A DNA stretch of 64,000 bases from Sorghum bicolor (GCF_000003195.3 NC_012877.2:11201106-11265105), one strand, 5' to 3'. Positions 42,861 to 55,878 are shown, numbered from the stretch's first letter. Translations and numbers: made by a program. The notes: a model not told the origin generated them from the letters alone.

Positions 42861-43574
42861 TGTTTTTACAATTCTTATTGATTTTGAAGGCATTTTGATG
42901 TGAGATCAGTTGTATTATATTCCTTATCAAATTAGCTTTTCATTTGTATATAGATTAGCAAAAATAGAGACTTAATGTGTTCATGCAACAAGTTTTATGG
43001 TAGATTGGTCCTAGAGGCCGAGGCAATCTAAAATTCAAGTTGGATCAGGCCTCCAACTTCTATTAGATATCCTTGATGGTCATCTTTGCCTCCATTGCTT
43101 CCTTCAGCTTCCTCATGAGCCACTCCAATGTTTTTAAGAAATATAACATTATTAGATAGTAATCTATTCTCAATAATATGAAAAGGATCACTTAAGAATG
43201 CACTAACCTCTAAATTTAGTTAGCACATTCGAGCTCGGGTCATTGGACCTTGCATATTGGTTGGAGGATCAGTGTATGCATCTGAAGGAGTGATGTCCTG
43301 ATCCCTAGTCTAGTAGCTGATGATACTCAAGACCACCTAAACTCAAGGTGGTTACACCAAAGTGTACAGGAGAAAAAGGGAGATATGGTAGGGGATCAAT
43401 CGACACTGCTCCTAAGGTTGCTTGCTGCGGGTGGAGCCTTCCCCATGTCAGAGAGGATAAAGGCAATGAATGTGGTGGAGGAGCACTCAATGCCCCTCTC
43501 TAGCTTGCTCAACTCTTGGTGTAGGATGCAAAGTGTGTAGGGATGCACTGGTGGTAGGGATGCACCGGTGCTAA
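42861..43574. other. Unassigned repeat-like sequence
   Basis: No coding signal found. Near 43540-43600 the phrase GGTGGTAGGGATGCA recurs three times as a short tandem repeat leading into the gypsy fragment. Confidence 0.35.
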
Positions 43575-44069
43575 ATTGAGGCTAGCACCGGTGGTAGGGA
43601 TGCAAAGTGTGCAAAGAGTTCGACTAATCCTTTTGAGGTCTTGAAAAAAGCTAGTAGCCTAAAATGGATTGATGTTTTCCTAGAATCAGGAGAAGTTTGA
43701 AGGTTTCCTCCACAGATAGTTTGTCACTAATGATTACAGGGGCCTCATGATCACCATTAAGAAAGGCATACTTGATTCCAAAAGGAAGGGTCTTCACTTT
43801 GATTGGAGGTTTGGATGGAAGCTTAGATTTCTCTAGATCTATGCTTTCTTCTAGGTCGGCTTCTTCTTGGATGAAATCTTCAGCGTCTTCTTCTAGATTG
43901 GGACATGAAGTTTCTAGAAGAGATGTAGCCATCACTTCCACCATTGGATCAAGTTCGAGGTTTGATTCCTTCTTAGAATTTGTAGAGTTCATTAACAGAA
44001 TAGAGAGATTGAAGTTCTTCTCGATTATCGTCTCCCCTCATGATACCAATTTAAAAGTTTCCTAAGAGG
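43575..44069 (-). pseudogene. Deleted Athila-like gypsy fragment, copy 2, pre-RT part
   Basis: Minus-strand 43992-43651 encodes DPMVEVMATSLLETSCPNLE and PFGIKYAFLNG, then APVIISDKLSVEETFKLL, ending where the RT would begin. It matches copy 1 (25190-25672) with few changes. It is cut on the right by a CACTA insertion; the rest continues at 48761. Confidence 0.75.
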
Positions 44070-47000
44070 CACTGCAGGAAATGTGTCATCTTTTGACATT
44101 TGGTATATGTCATAATTCATGCAAAATAAGTCACAGATCACCATTTATGACACAAAGTTGACGAAAACTGCAATGTCAAAAGATGCGCGTCTTTAATAAT
44201 AACTTGTGACGTTTAAGTGTTCATGTCATAATATTATGACATTGGTTTCGGATGTCACAAGCGTTTATGACTTGTACTTTTATGTCATAGGTTCTTAGGC
44301 CTTAGGCCTTGTCACGTAGGATGACTCATTGATTTGGTTCGATCCACACCATCATGTACCCCACCCACACATCAAACAATCCACATTAACATCTGTAGGT
44401 TCAACAATATATTCCATTCATGGCCAAATCAATAGGTTCACAAGTCATTCATCAACATATTTATTATATTCATCACGAACACGAAACTATAGTTCAACAA
44501 ATGACCTTAGTCACAAAGATATCTCAGATAAAGTAAACAAATGAAACCTCACATCCCTATCTCACAAGTGACCTTAGTCACCAAACTAATAGTTCAATAG
44601 GTGCTGGCAGCTAGGTCTTCTTAGTGTCAGGAGCATGAGTGTGTATCTTAGGTTGCTAGAATTTCTCCATGTCCTGTGGAAAATACATCAGAAACAAACA
44701 TCACTCTTTGAAACAAATGAAAAAGTCAAAAAGGAACTTTAAGCCGGAACAAATCAAACAACAGTTATGATCTCACCACACCAAACATCATCCATTGTTT
44801 TCAGAACAAATTAACTTACCAAGGCATATCTCCAATCATCTGTAACATCCTGAAGTTAAAAATCAGAAAACGTTTTCAAAACTGGAACAACACTTATTTC
44901 AGAACAGTAAAAAATTAAAGCTATTCAGATAGATATCCCTCCAAGCAGTGACACATTCTTGACTCACAATTGGAGCATTAGAGCAGGATAACAGATTACA
45001 TGATTGGAGCAGATAATTTCTGTGGTTTGATTATTTTGTATAATTTTTAAATAAAAATAGAAAATCCTTTTGAAAAAAACGTATCTTGTGTGTAGCCAAA
45101 TATATATTTGAATATAATATACTATATATAAGTTGCAATGTGGAGGAGTATTAAAACTTTCATATTCAATACTAGTATACAGATGACAGCCTCAAATACA
45201 AAACTATTTATTTTCAGAACAATTAGTGGATATTTGGTTATCTTTTTCTCATCTTGGCTTATATTATTGCTACAAGATCACACTGGAAGAGTGTTCCGTA
45301 AGAAGTACTCGATGAGATAGTTCTACCTATAAAGTTTCAGATAAGGATCATAGTCTAAGGTTCTACAATAGTATCAGGTTCAGATACAGTAGTGTCTCAG
45401 GTTCAGAACTACACATAACCGAGATAACTGAAGAAGTAAAGATGACTCATGACCAACAATTGTCCTGCTCAAATGTACTCACAGGTGCATAGAATCATCA
45501 GGTATTTTACTCACATCGAACGTATGACGCACGCAAAAAGTGCAGTGCGGAAGTTCACTGCCCAATGCGCCGCTGAATAGCTATAATTCTAGTTGGATCA
45601 GGGAATGACGCACGGTTGCACACCGAAGGGCAACGAAACTGGTTGCACCAGCCTCAAAGCAGTGATAACCTGCAAAACTGAAGTCTACATGAGGGGGTCA
45701 TTATTGGTAGGACAGGCCAAGCATCAGCAGTCCCAAAAGGTGCATCAGCGGCCTGATTGGAAGGAAACAACGCGTACTCCAGCTTGGACATCAATCAATC
45801 TGCATATCTCGTTCATCAGAAGTTAGTACTAGCAAACGGTGAAATCAACACATCAAAAAATACATCACCAGAATGATGCCGAACAGTCATTTGCAATGCT
45901 TCAGACCAAGCACACCCCAAGCATAGATCGCAACAGCCTAGCTCTCTTTGGCTAAAAGTAGCCTAATGTTCACTAGGGGCTCGAGAACAGAAAATTAGTA
46001 GGATCCCTAAGAGCCCACCATCTGGCACATCAGTTTTGCATAAAAACCCATCATTAGGTTAGTTTTGTTCCCCAGGATTTTAATATGAACCTGTTTGTTG
46101 GTTCAAGCATTAGGACTGAATATAGGCTTCTATTAGCTCTTAAGCAGGGTCTAGAGAAGCTGTGGTGGAGGCCTCAAATGAATCTGCCTCCCATATCGCC
46201 AACCCTATTATACTTACCTCATATGATATTTACATGATCAGCTAACTTTATTTATCCATCAAAGGAAAACTGGGTGTCATACGTTTGATGCAAGGAGAAA
46301 AGTGCAGATGTTTTTTGCACCTTAGTGGTCCATCTCTGCAATCTGTGAATGCTCAATTGCTTTATTATTTGGTAGCCTTAGAAAGGCATATGTTGTAAGA
46401 TGGTCCAGCCTCTAGAATGGGACACTAAAATAGTAGCGACAAGGACCAAAATTTATAGGCTCCTAGCTAGCCTGATATGTTACCGTTAGAATCAGTAGTA
46501 GTGTATCTAATCATAGCATTTTCATAAGCATTGAACTAATAGTGTAATCACCTTACTAAGCCTTCACTAGGATCCCAACAAGGAGAACATTATGGATATT
46601 TTCAGACCAGATCAGTCCGCCTACGTGCCGCTGATCAACACACAAATTATAGAGTCAAATACCGCATAATTTCAAGTATATACAAACAATAATATAATGT
46701 GACTATTGATGGAGAGAATATAAATTAGCTACTTTTAAGGCTCTTCTAAAATAGCAACAAAGATGGTCAAATGACCCAAGGACCATCTACATATCCTAGT
46801 ATAGACCATGAAAATACTTGCAAGTAGTGAGCACCTGGCAAGAAAATAGTATTTCCAGAATATATTCAGCCATCTTAATTTTCCAATACTGAATGGATTC
46901 CTCCACATGAACTGGCAAAGAAAACACTGTTCAACCACTTCATCAAGGCCCAAAAAAAGAAGCAATTGATCTCAATATTCACGGACCAGCAAAGGTATAG

Positions 47001-47599
47001 TACCAGACCAATATTGAGTACGAATCTGATTTCAATCTTCAAAGACCAGACCAGCCAGATTAAGCCTCCTTTATTCTCCTGTACCCCTAGTATATATACC
47101 TAAAAGTTGCAGAAAAGTGCACAACAAAGAACAAGTGCACTTGATTAGTGCTGGTATGATATGCATTTTTTTCACACAATAAAATAATTCTCAAATTTAT
47201 ACGAACTATTGCCAGACATTGTCTTCAACATATATGGCCAAGTGCATATCAAGAGCATCATATATCTTTGATATTTAATGCCAGACATAGTGATTAGCAC
47301 TGAACCACCAAATTTACAGCCAGACATAGTGATTGGAATTCAAGCAGAAAATAGATCGGATAATAACATTATAAAGCTACACTAAAATACAAAATAGCAC
47401 ATATCCTTTCTTTGCTTTATCATTATTTTTTACATTAGTTCAAGGAATCATAAGGCAGTAGTAAAAAATCTAACAATATCCATACTAGTTGCTCTACATA
47501 TGGCAACTAGGAACCAAAAAAAAATCTGACAACACACCATCTGCTCTACATCTACCATCTGCTGTACAAAACCATCTTCTAAACTAATCATGATAGCAA

Positions 47600-48250
47600 A
47601 ACTTTGTATGCATTGTCATTTTACCTTCCAAGATTTTTTGGACCGAATCCGGAGAGCCACCACCATGCGGAGACCCCGCCACACCAGTTCCACCACCCAT
47701 AGATCCATCGCACAGCCTGCAAGAGAGGGGGAAAAAGAGAGGGAACTGTAAGTTGCTACTGCAGCCGGTGCCACCGCGTCCTGGAGTTCGCTGCCATGTC
47801 GTGGATCTGGTCGTAGGAGAAGAAGGGCGGCCGACTCGCCGTGCATCTGACTGGAGGAGAAGAAGAAGGACGGCCATCCATAATTGATCTAGTCGGCGGA
47901 GAAGAAGGGCGGCCACCCCTTTGACCGGTGGCTAGGATTTTGACCGGCGGCTAGGGTTCCGGCCGGTGGCTAGGAGCTCACGCACCTAGCCTGACCCGCC
48001 GCCATGGCCCATCTAGGAAGCAAAGCGACATCAACAACGGAGAAGGGAGGGAGGAAGAGCTCACGTTGGGAAGGGAGGAGCAGGGACGCGGACGTCGGCA
48101 TCGGTCTTCCAGGAGGAGGTCGCGAGGGATCCGGATGGGAGATAGATGCAGCTTGTGTTGGCCGTGTGTTGCGTGCTGCGTGTGTTGGCCGTGGGCACCT
48201 TTTGGTGTGTGGGTGCATCTTTATCTCCCTGTTTCTTTTTTCTTTTGTCT
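47600..48250 (-). other. GC-rich leader or captured exon block in CACTA
   Basis: Minus-strand splice-like signals (CTCTCTTGCAG/GCTGTGCGATGG and CTTGGAAG/GTAAAATG) delimit a possible 90-bp exon near 47627-47717. Further GC-rich sequence with CCGGCGG repeats lies upstream. It may be the promoter and first exons of the original CACTA gene, or a captured gene piece. No protein similarity seen. Confidence 0.35.
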
Positions 48251-48346
48251 TTGAGAATTTTTCTCTTTCTCTCTTTTTTCAAGAACAAAATAAAAAATAT
48301 GCAGGCCATAAACACAGACATATTATTGTTACCTTGTCAACATTAA

Positions 48347-48574
48347 AGTCCTGTTTAGTTGCAGAAAATTTTGCAAAATAGCTACTGTAGCACTTTATTT
48401 ATATTTGATAATTATTGTCTAATCATGTACTAACTAGGCTCAAAAGATTTGTCTCACAAATTACAGATAAACTGTGCAATTAGTTATTTTTATCTATATG
48501 CATATGCCGTAAGATTTGATGTGACGAAAAATCTTGACAAATTTTGAAAATTTTTCGGGAATTAAACAACCCCC
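48347..48574. mobile_element. Tourist-like MITE inside CACTA
   Basis: It starts AGTCCTGTTTAGTTG and ends AATTAAACAACCCCC with TAA at 48344-48346 and 48575-48577. The interior shares GCTACTGTAGCACTTT and AACTAGGCTC with the copies at 21808-22624. Confidence 0.8.
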
Positions 48575-48760
48575 TAACATGGCAAAACATTGACACGATA
48601 TGGAGTTTAACTACATTGAAGACATTTTTTATGACATTAAATCATATATGTTACTAAGTTGAGATGGCTTTCAAAAGAACGTCATAAACAGATCGATTTA
48701 GTGACATTTTGATCACATGTCATGCCATAATCGTCATAAGATGATACATTTCTTGTAGTG

Positions 48761-49965
48761 AGGGTTTCTAATCAACAAGTTAAACTCCACTATTGCAAAG
48801 ATGTGGAAAGTTAAGAGGATCAAACTTTGTTGACTATGGTTGGACTGGTTTGTGTGATCCTACAGCTCTCGATGAATTATCCACAACAAAAATTTTAGAA
48901 ATTTGTTGCTCAAAGCTAGAGATTCATCTCCTAAGTTGTGCATTTGCAAGAGATTTAGACATAACGTTTACTCTAATAGTGGGGTCATAAGGAGAGTCTA
49001 AAGCTATTCTATTATGTAACAAGGAATGGTTGTGGAGGATGAAAGGATCTAAATAATTTCATATGAAGTTTTTACCTCTTTAAGCCACTCCTTGCTCATA
49101 ATGGACAATGTGAGCTGTTGAATTGCCTCCTTGAGGTAGTGTTCCTCAAGGCATGTTGGAATATGACGATTGGGAGCTTTTGGAGCACAAGGCTTGTTTC
49201 ACACAGGTTGATTTGAGGAAATTCCAAAGGTAAATTTCTTATTTCTTTAGAAGTTTCGAGGCTGGTGGTTCAAGCTTGACAACTAAGTCTTGCAAAGTGG
49301 ATGATAGAATTTCAGCTATTGAGATCCATTCTTTTGACTTGGGATTGGTTCCTCTTCCTCCTCTAGGGGTGTACTCAAGAATTTTCGCAAGAACTTCCTT
49401 CCCTTCACTAATGGGGAGATGCAAGAATGCTTCTATTACAGGGTCAAAATAACGGCAAGTTTTGTTGCTCGTGGTAGTGTCATAATGCATATCTCTAGTG
49501 GCTCGGGTGGACAAAGGAACACAAGAATCACAAATGAGATGCAATAGTTTATCCTAGTTTAGGATAATCGATGCCCTACATGATTCTTGATCTTCTATTA
49601 GGTAGATGATAGCTATTGTTTTAGGTAGAGCATGACACACCGATCTAGCTTCAGATCGAAAGACTCAAACCCTACAATCTTAGCACCATAACTTTTATGG
49701 TTATCAATCGTGTCTCTAACCAGTTGACCTCATCACGAAGGCTAATCTTTTCTTGTGAAATGATGAACAAAAGCAAGAACTCGAAAGAACACAACTCAAA
49801 AAGTTTGGACAACTATAGATGAATGATTAAGTTCTCAAAGTAGGGTCTCATAACTAATGAATGACGACTATCAATGGATAGAATGATCTAAGAAAAACTA
49901 AAAACCTAGTGAAGGCACTAGTATATGATTATAAAGGTCTTAGGGTCATTGCCTACCCAGGACGT
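48761..49965 (-). pseudogene. Deleted Athila-like gypsy fragment, copy 2, gag-end and protease-like part
   Basis: Minus-strand 49544-49239 encodes ISEGKEVLAKILEYTP and SKEWISIAEILSSTLQDL, a gag end. Around 48990-48940 is a protease-like stretch with PYDPTIRVNVMSKSLA, and further left the partial phrase VVDNSSRAVGSHK. An in-frame stop follows the protease-like stretch. The part from 49605 on is non-coding and matches 42419-42860. Confidence 0.7.
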
Positions 49966-51212
49966 TGTTGACAGTCCTTAATGCTCACATTTAACCGTCA
50001 ACTAATCATGGAAAAGGATCCAAATGCAACCAACACCTAGACTTAGGGTTTTATCTGACAGAATTCTACGAGTTTTGGTGTTTGTCTATTTCTGCAGGGG
50101 GTTATCAGGAAATATGGAAGAAAGGTCCACATGTCGGGATTACATAGAGATATTAACGTGCTGCGCAATTTTCTACCATCTAGAAGACTCCAGAAGCCAC
50201 GGGAACGAACGAGAGGCCGAACGGGCCCGGGGGCAGGGCGCCCGCCCTCCCCCCTTGGGCGCCCGCCCTGCTACAGTTCCCAATCAGAGTCCTTTTCGCG
50301 GATCGTGCTCCACCGACCTAAGGGATCAAGGAAAATCGTGCGATTAATGTTAGTTTGATCCGACGGCCCAGATTCATCTGAAAAGACTATATAAGTAAGG
50401 CCCCCTGGCCCCTGGAGATCATACCTCTTCTACAGAATCAAAGTTAGGGTTTCAATTCTTCATCCAAGTAGAGAGGATCCCTCTAGTTCATCTAGTTCTA
50501 CCTCTAGTTCATCTAGTCCTTCTAGTTCTAGTTCTAGTTAGTTCTAGTTGTAATCTAGAAAATAGGGAGAGAGAAGAGGAGAGCGGAGGAGGAGCCGGAT
50601 CTGTCGGATCTTCCTCAACTTTGTACTTTTGCAGCAACTGGTTCGTTCTTCATCGTTCTCCAGGTTCTTCAATTCATAATTTCTGAGTTCTTTAATTACT
50701 TTTATTTACATTCAAGTTATTTATTGGATTCTCGCTTGCATCAACTGCTCTAGTCTTTGCAACACTAGAGTAGTAATTAATAGATTAGACATGGTGTTTA
50801 GTCTTACAATTACCTAGAATTGCACCCAATCCTGCGGATTGTTGTGGTAGCCCTAGGGTAGTGACAGCCCTAACGGTCGATGTATTCCACCTCGTTCGGA
50901 TCGGTGTTTGTAGGACCATAGTCAGAGCTTCCTAGCCCCCTTCTCATCTCTTTCTGTGGTTAGTGTTCTGATGTCCCGAAATAAATAATCTTTGAAGTAA
51001 TTCTTGATTCTTAGATCAACTAGAGAACTCTTAGGAAACTTCCTCTCTTCCACCAAAAATAATTATATAGTTATCCTTGGGCGATCTTGAATCTTAATTA
51101 GTACACTCACGTTCCCTGTGGAAAATCGATACTCTGGAATACTCCCGGGTGAAAGCTACATCGGTATCCGTGCGCTTGCGGATTTTTCTGTTTGCGTTTA
51201 AAATACCCAACA
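49966..51212 (+). repeat. Athila-like 5' LTR
   Basis: TGTTGACAGTCCTTAATGC to AAATACCCAACA, 1247 bp. TATA box TATATAA at 50388-50394, preceded by a GC-rich pair of GGGCGCCCGCCCT repeats near 50235-50270. The host sequence before it ends GACGT, the presumed left target duplication. Primer site and gag follow. Confidence 0.9.
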
Positions 51213-51219
51213 AGCTTTC

Positions 51220-51237
51220 TGGCGCCGTTGCCGGGGA
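51220..51237 (+). promoter_or_regulatory. Primer binding site of Athila-like element
   Basis: TGGCGCCGTTGCCGGGGA, 7 bp after the LTR end; the same site type as at 29741-29759. Confidence 0.85.
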
Positions 51238-51330
51238 ACGGTAGCTGTGCTAGTTTCGAACCAAGTCGTCCGTGTATCCTTTTTCTTTTCCCTTTTTACC
51301 ACACTCACCTTACCATTTTCACCATACCAC

Positions 51331-52011
51331 ATGGATTTCACTCCTATCTACAAATTCTTTGCTCCAAAGGGCGAGTTATTAGAGCCACCACCATCATCAC
51401 ATCCAATTCTTACAGATGGCTACGACCTCGGCCCTGATCTAATAGCCATGATTCAGGAGCAACCTTTCTCTGGGCAAGTAGATGAAGATCCATACACCCA
51501 CCTTAGAGAATTCGAGCAGTTGTGCTCTTGCCGATCTATTTCTGGCATGACACAAGAAACCCTTAAATGGAAATTATTTCCATTCTCCCTTTTGGGAAGA
51601 GCAAAAAAGTGGTATGCTCATTCTGTAGGAGGCGTTAATGGAAATTGGGATGAACTTCGGGACAACTTTTGTCTCGCTTTCTTCCCACTTTTTCGAATCG
51701 CTGACCTCAGAATCAAAATTCTTACATTCAAACAAAGAGAGAAGGAAACTTTAGGAGCAGCTTGGGCTAGCTTCACAAGCCTTACCAATTCCGGTCCAAA
51801 CCTTTCCCTACCTAACCATGTACTGTACTATCACTTTTATCGTGGTCTAAACAAGGAAGCTGCTCTTCACCTCGACATTGCTTCAGGAGGCTCATTCACA
51901 CATAAACTCACAGATGAGGGGAGAGCTATCCTAGAGAGAATCCTTGAAAATACCCCTTACACAGGCATTTATGATGAGTTTCCTAAAGAAGAAAAAAGAA
52001 GTCGAGCCTGA
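51331..52011 (+). pseudogene. Athila-like gag, frame broken at its end
   Basis: It starts MDFTPIYKFFAP and includes the retrotransposon gag domain: YTHLREFEQLCS, LKWKLFPFSLLGRAKKWY, WDELRDNFCLAFFP and LYYHFYRGLNKEAAL. Forms the particle shell in the cytoplasm by family knowledge. After NTPYTGIYDEF a frameshift near 51985 ends it at 52011; the reading continues in the frame 51944-52525. The ATG at 51331 is preferred over one at 51247, since the N-terminus then matches that of the ORF at 34482. Confidence 0.85.
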
Positions 52012-54420
52012 TCCTAAACCAAAAGATGAGGAACTTGCAACCAAGTTAGAAATTCCACCTGACCCATCCATTAATTTGGTTGTAGAGAAACCTCCTGATA
52101 AGGGAATGCAAAACCAACTAAGAGATGATGAACCACCACCTTTAGAGCATCCCTTTGAATTCGAGGAAGATCTTTTTGAAGATTATGGAAACACCTTGAA
52201 TTTTCCTATCCAAACACGACCTCTAGCAGGGACTACTCAATCCGTTCTAAGAGTAGAATCTGTTGACATAGAACACATCAAAAGCCTTTCGGCTATTCTG
52301 AGTTATGAATGGCTAACAGAAGCTGAGCTGTCTCCTCAGGTAGCTCGAATCATCACTCATTCAACCATTCTTCTATGCCAAATTAGAAGGTCCGCTAGGA
52401 AGGTCCACTACAATCCATATGTTGGGATAAATGTTATTTCCAAGGAGTTAGCTGACACTCTTTATCCCAACGAGTCCATAACCCCATCTCAAAAACTTTT
52501 ACGTATTAAGGGCAGTTCCTGTTAGAATCAAGGACTCTGGAATATGTCTAGATTTTCACATTTTTGACATACTAGAGATTCCTCTCTTGATTGGCAGACC
52601 AATCATGAAACTTCTACAAGAACAATCACAACGAGGTCATTTAGACTTCAAGGTTGGGAATTCCACTATTGTTGTTCCTCTTGCTAGATCAATTAACACG
52701 ATAGTGGAACCCAAACTTGAACCAGATCCTATTGAGGAGATCTTAATGCTGACTCAAGAGGAGATGGCCCAACCATTCTTTAATCATGAACATTTTGTTC
52801 AAGAAGAAGAAGAAGAGTTGGTAGAACCCGTTGAGCTAGACAAAAATGAACAACCTTCACCTCCTTCGGTAGAATTAAAACCTCTTCCTTCCTGCCTTAA
52901 ATATGTCTTTTTGCACAACAACCCAAAAACTCCAGTAATTATCAGTGACAAGCTTTTTGATTATGAAACGCAACAACTTGTCACTGTTCTTGAAAGGCAT
53001 AGATTAGCATTCAGCTACTCTCTCGAAGATCGCACGGGCATTAGTCTCATTCTCTGCACTCATCGTATCCCTATTGATCCCAATTTTACACCTTCAAGGG
53101 AACCACAACGGAGACTTAACAATGCTATGCGAGAGGTTGTTAAGAAAGAGGTCCTCAAACTCTATCATGCTGGGATTATTTATCCTGTGCCACATAGTGA
53201 GTGGGTTAGCCCTGTCCAAGTAGTGCCAAAGAAAGGAGGAATGACGGTCGTTAGGAATGAGAAGAATGAACTCATCCCTCAATGAATTGTCACTAGGTGG
53301 CGTATGTGCATTGACTATCGAAAACTTAACAAGGCTACAAAGAAAGATCACTTTCCGTTACCCTTCGTTGATGAAATGTTGGAACGGCTTGCAAACCACT
53401 CTTTATTTTGTTTCCTTGATGGTTATTCTGGATATCACCAAATCCCAATCCACCCAGATGACCAAGAAAAGACTACCTTTACATGCCCGTATGGAACTTA
53501 TGCATACCGACGAATGTCGTTCGGACTGTGCAATGCTCTAGCTTCTTTCCAACGGTGCATGATGTCTATTTTCTCGGACATGATTGAGAAGATCATGGAG
53601 GTTTTCATGGATGATTTTACCATCTTTGGCAAAACCTTCGATCATTGTTTGGAGAATTTAGATAGAGTCTTGCAGCGATGTGAAGAAAAGCACTTAATCC
53701 TGAACTGGGAGAAATGCCATTTTATGGTTCAGGAAGGAATAGTGCTAGGACATAAAGTGTCCGAACGTGGTATATCGGTGGACAAAGCAAAGATTGAAGT
53801 TATTGAAAAACTTCCACCTCCCACGAATGTGAAAGGAATCCGTGGCTTTTTGGGACATGCAGGGTTCTATAGACGCTTTATCAAGAACTTCTCTCAAATT
53901 GCTAGACCCCTAACTAGTCTCCTAGCTAAGGATGCACCATTTATCTTTAGTGATGAGTGTCATGAATCTTTTCAAACTCTTAAGAAAGCACTCATCTCAG
54001 CCCTGATTATCCAACCACCTGATTAGAATCTTCCTTTTAAGATCATGTGTGATGCTAGCGATTTTGCGGTTGGTGCCGTTTTAGGACAAACCAAGGATAA
54101 AAAGCATTATGCCATATCCTATGCTAGCAAAACCTTGTCTGGACCACAGCTCAATTACACTACAACTGAAAAAGAGCTTTTGGCTGTTGTCTTTGCTATA
54201 GACAAGTTTAGATCTTACTTAGTGGGGGTAAAGATAATCATCTATTCAGACCACGCTGCTCTCAAGTACCTCCTCACTAAGAAAGATGCTAAGCCTCGTC
54301 TAATTCGATGGATTCTTCTACTCCAAGACTTTGACATAGAAATCTGAGATAGGAAGGGAGTAGAGAATTCCGTAGCCTACCACTTGTCTAGGCTTCAATA
54401 TAAGGAAACACATGATGAGC
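52012..54420 (+). pseudogene. Athila-like pol: protease-like, RT, RNase H
   Basis: In order: an acidic linker; a protease-like stretch (YNPYVGINVISKELA, then LLIGRPIMKLL), with a frameshift near 52520; the pre-RT CLKYVFLHNNPKTPVIIS; RT with REPQRRLNNAMREVV, MCIDYRKLNKATKKDHFPLP, LDGYSGYHQIPIHPDD and catalytic FMDD (53606 on); RNase H with [15 protein letters not shown] and [20 protein letters not shown]. Stops: TGA 53283, TAG about 54024, TGA about 54345. The sequence ends at the Tat LTR at 54515, so integrase and 3' LTR are missing or beyond it. The protease lacks the D-S/T-G triad. Confidence 0.88.
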
Positions 54421-54514
54421 TTCCCATAAATGACTACCTAAGGGATGACACCCTGCTTAAGATAACACATGCAGATCCATGGTACGCAGACATCGTAAAC
54501 TTTATAGTAAAAGG

Positions 54515-55216
54515 TGTTGATGCAAAAGTTGATCTGCAAACACAAAGGGCTAATACCCGATTTAAACGTTAAGGCGTGCCAGCCGATTTGACCTTACTAT
54601 CGGCAAAGGTGATAACTCGAATACTTTGGTCCCGACAACAGCGATGCGCCCGGATGCCACGGCCAAGAGGTATTCACGCGGAACTTGAGAATACGCCGAG
54701 CTTAAGTCGACGAACTCCTAAGAACTCATAATGAAAAAGGAAAATATGACGAAGTCGTCGAAAAAGTAGATGCTGGAATATGAGTAGAAACTTGTGTTTG
54801 ATTGATTGATTGATTCCAAGGTCCTAGGGTCTATATTTATACCCTACTCAAAGAGCTACAACCAGACACGACTAGAACTCGAATTCCAAACATAAACAGA
54901 ATCCGTGTACAAAACGATTTAAATAACTAAGGAAAACATAAAACTATCCTTCTGTGACAAATTGGGGCAGCACCACGGATCAATCGGCAACCTTCAAACC
55001 TTCCTTCCATGTCTTCGGCAAACTCCCCATCGGCAACGGTTAACCCCGGCCATCGGCATAAACACATCACCATCCACGGACTTAGCCATATCCAGCTGTC
55101 TTCACATCGGCAACCGGCCTCATCGGCAACCCGTCTACAGACCAGTAACCATTACTCTATCTTGCCGATCCACACTCTACCGATCCTGGATACGTGTCCA
55201 AAAATGGTGCCAACAT
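54515..55216 (-). repeat. Tat-like gypsy 3' LTR (minus strand), copy 3
   Basis: TGTTGATGCAAAAG to GTGCCAACA; homologous to the LTRs at 26504 and 32536. The purine tract to its right (minus strand AAAATTGGGGGGCATA) marks it as the 3' LTR. It interrupts the Athila pol; AAAGG before it is the presumed target duplication. Its partner lies beyond the window. Confidence 0.85.
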
Positions 55217-55234
55217 ATGCCCCCCAATTTTGAA
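55217..55234 (-). promoter_or_regulatory. Polypurine tract of Tat-like element
   Basis: Minus-strand AAAATTGGGGGGCATA beside the LTR, as at 27245-27260. Confidence 0.7.
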
Positions 55235-55720
55235 GTATGAAATCATTAATGCTCCGAAATTCTCTGCAACAATGATGCCTTTCCGCAATTAATTCTCCCA
55301 ATTTGGTAACCGACAACCTCAATCTGAACAACCCTGATCTAATCCTTGCTCAGATTCCTCGAAATCCTCAACCTCCAAAACGGACATCTCCACTTCAATC
55401 GCCCATCAGCAATGTCATCGTTACAGAGAGCTACAGATGGACTGACCAGGATGCCCTGTATAGTGACGTATCTTATCCTCCCCAACGGATATCTCCACTT
55501 TATCCGCCCATCGGCAATATTACCGTTGCAAGGCGCTGCCGATTGACCGACCAGGAAATCTCGCACAGTAAAATATCTCCAAATCATGACCGCTTCCTGT
55601 CAAATCACCTGCGCAATCCCTTGATTACCGTGCGAACAGTTACCATATCTTCCTGAGTATCCTCAGATTTCACGGATACGGCGAAGTGATAAGTCAGATT
55701 TACCCTTGCCCATTTTGTCC

Positions 55721-55728
55721 TATAAATA
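55721..55728 (+). promoter_or_regulatory. TATA box of antisense PMD gene, copy 2
   Basis: CCTATAAATAGTTCC, about 155 bp ahead of exon 1. It is conserved with 27644-27651, which supports a real promoter firing opposite to the retrotransposon. Confidence 0.65.
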
Positions 55729-55878
55729 GTTCCTTCTCGAGTACTCCTTCTCCATCGCATCATTGCACAGCTCTGACTCCACTTTCCTAGCGGTGGCGCT
55801 GTTCGAGATCTCCGAGAACCTCAACGAAGGCCTTTCTCCACCAACCTCAGAGTCTTCAATCTTCTTCCTTGCGAGGAA

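Larger units (their letters stand above)
44070..48760. mobile_element. Non-autonomous CACTA element, 4691 bp
   Basis: The ends CACTGCAGGAAATGTGTCATC and, inverted, CACTACAAGAAATGTATCATC match apart from a few bases. The 3-bp duplication AGG lies at 44067-44069 and 48761-48763. Subterminal regions repeat TTATGACA/TGTCATAA. Copy 1 of the host sequence at 25190-26503 is the unfilled site and shows the exact break. No transposase is visible. The interior is AT-rich except for a GC-rich block at 47580-48250. Needs transposase from another CACTA. Confidence 0.9.
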
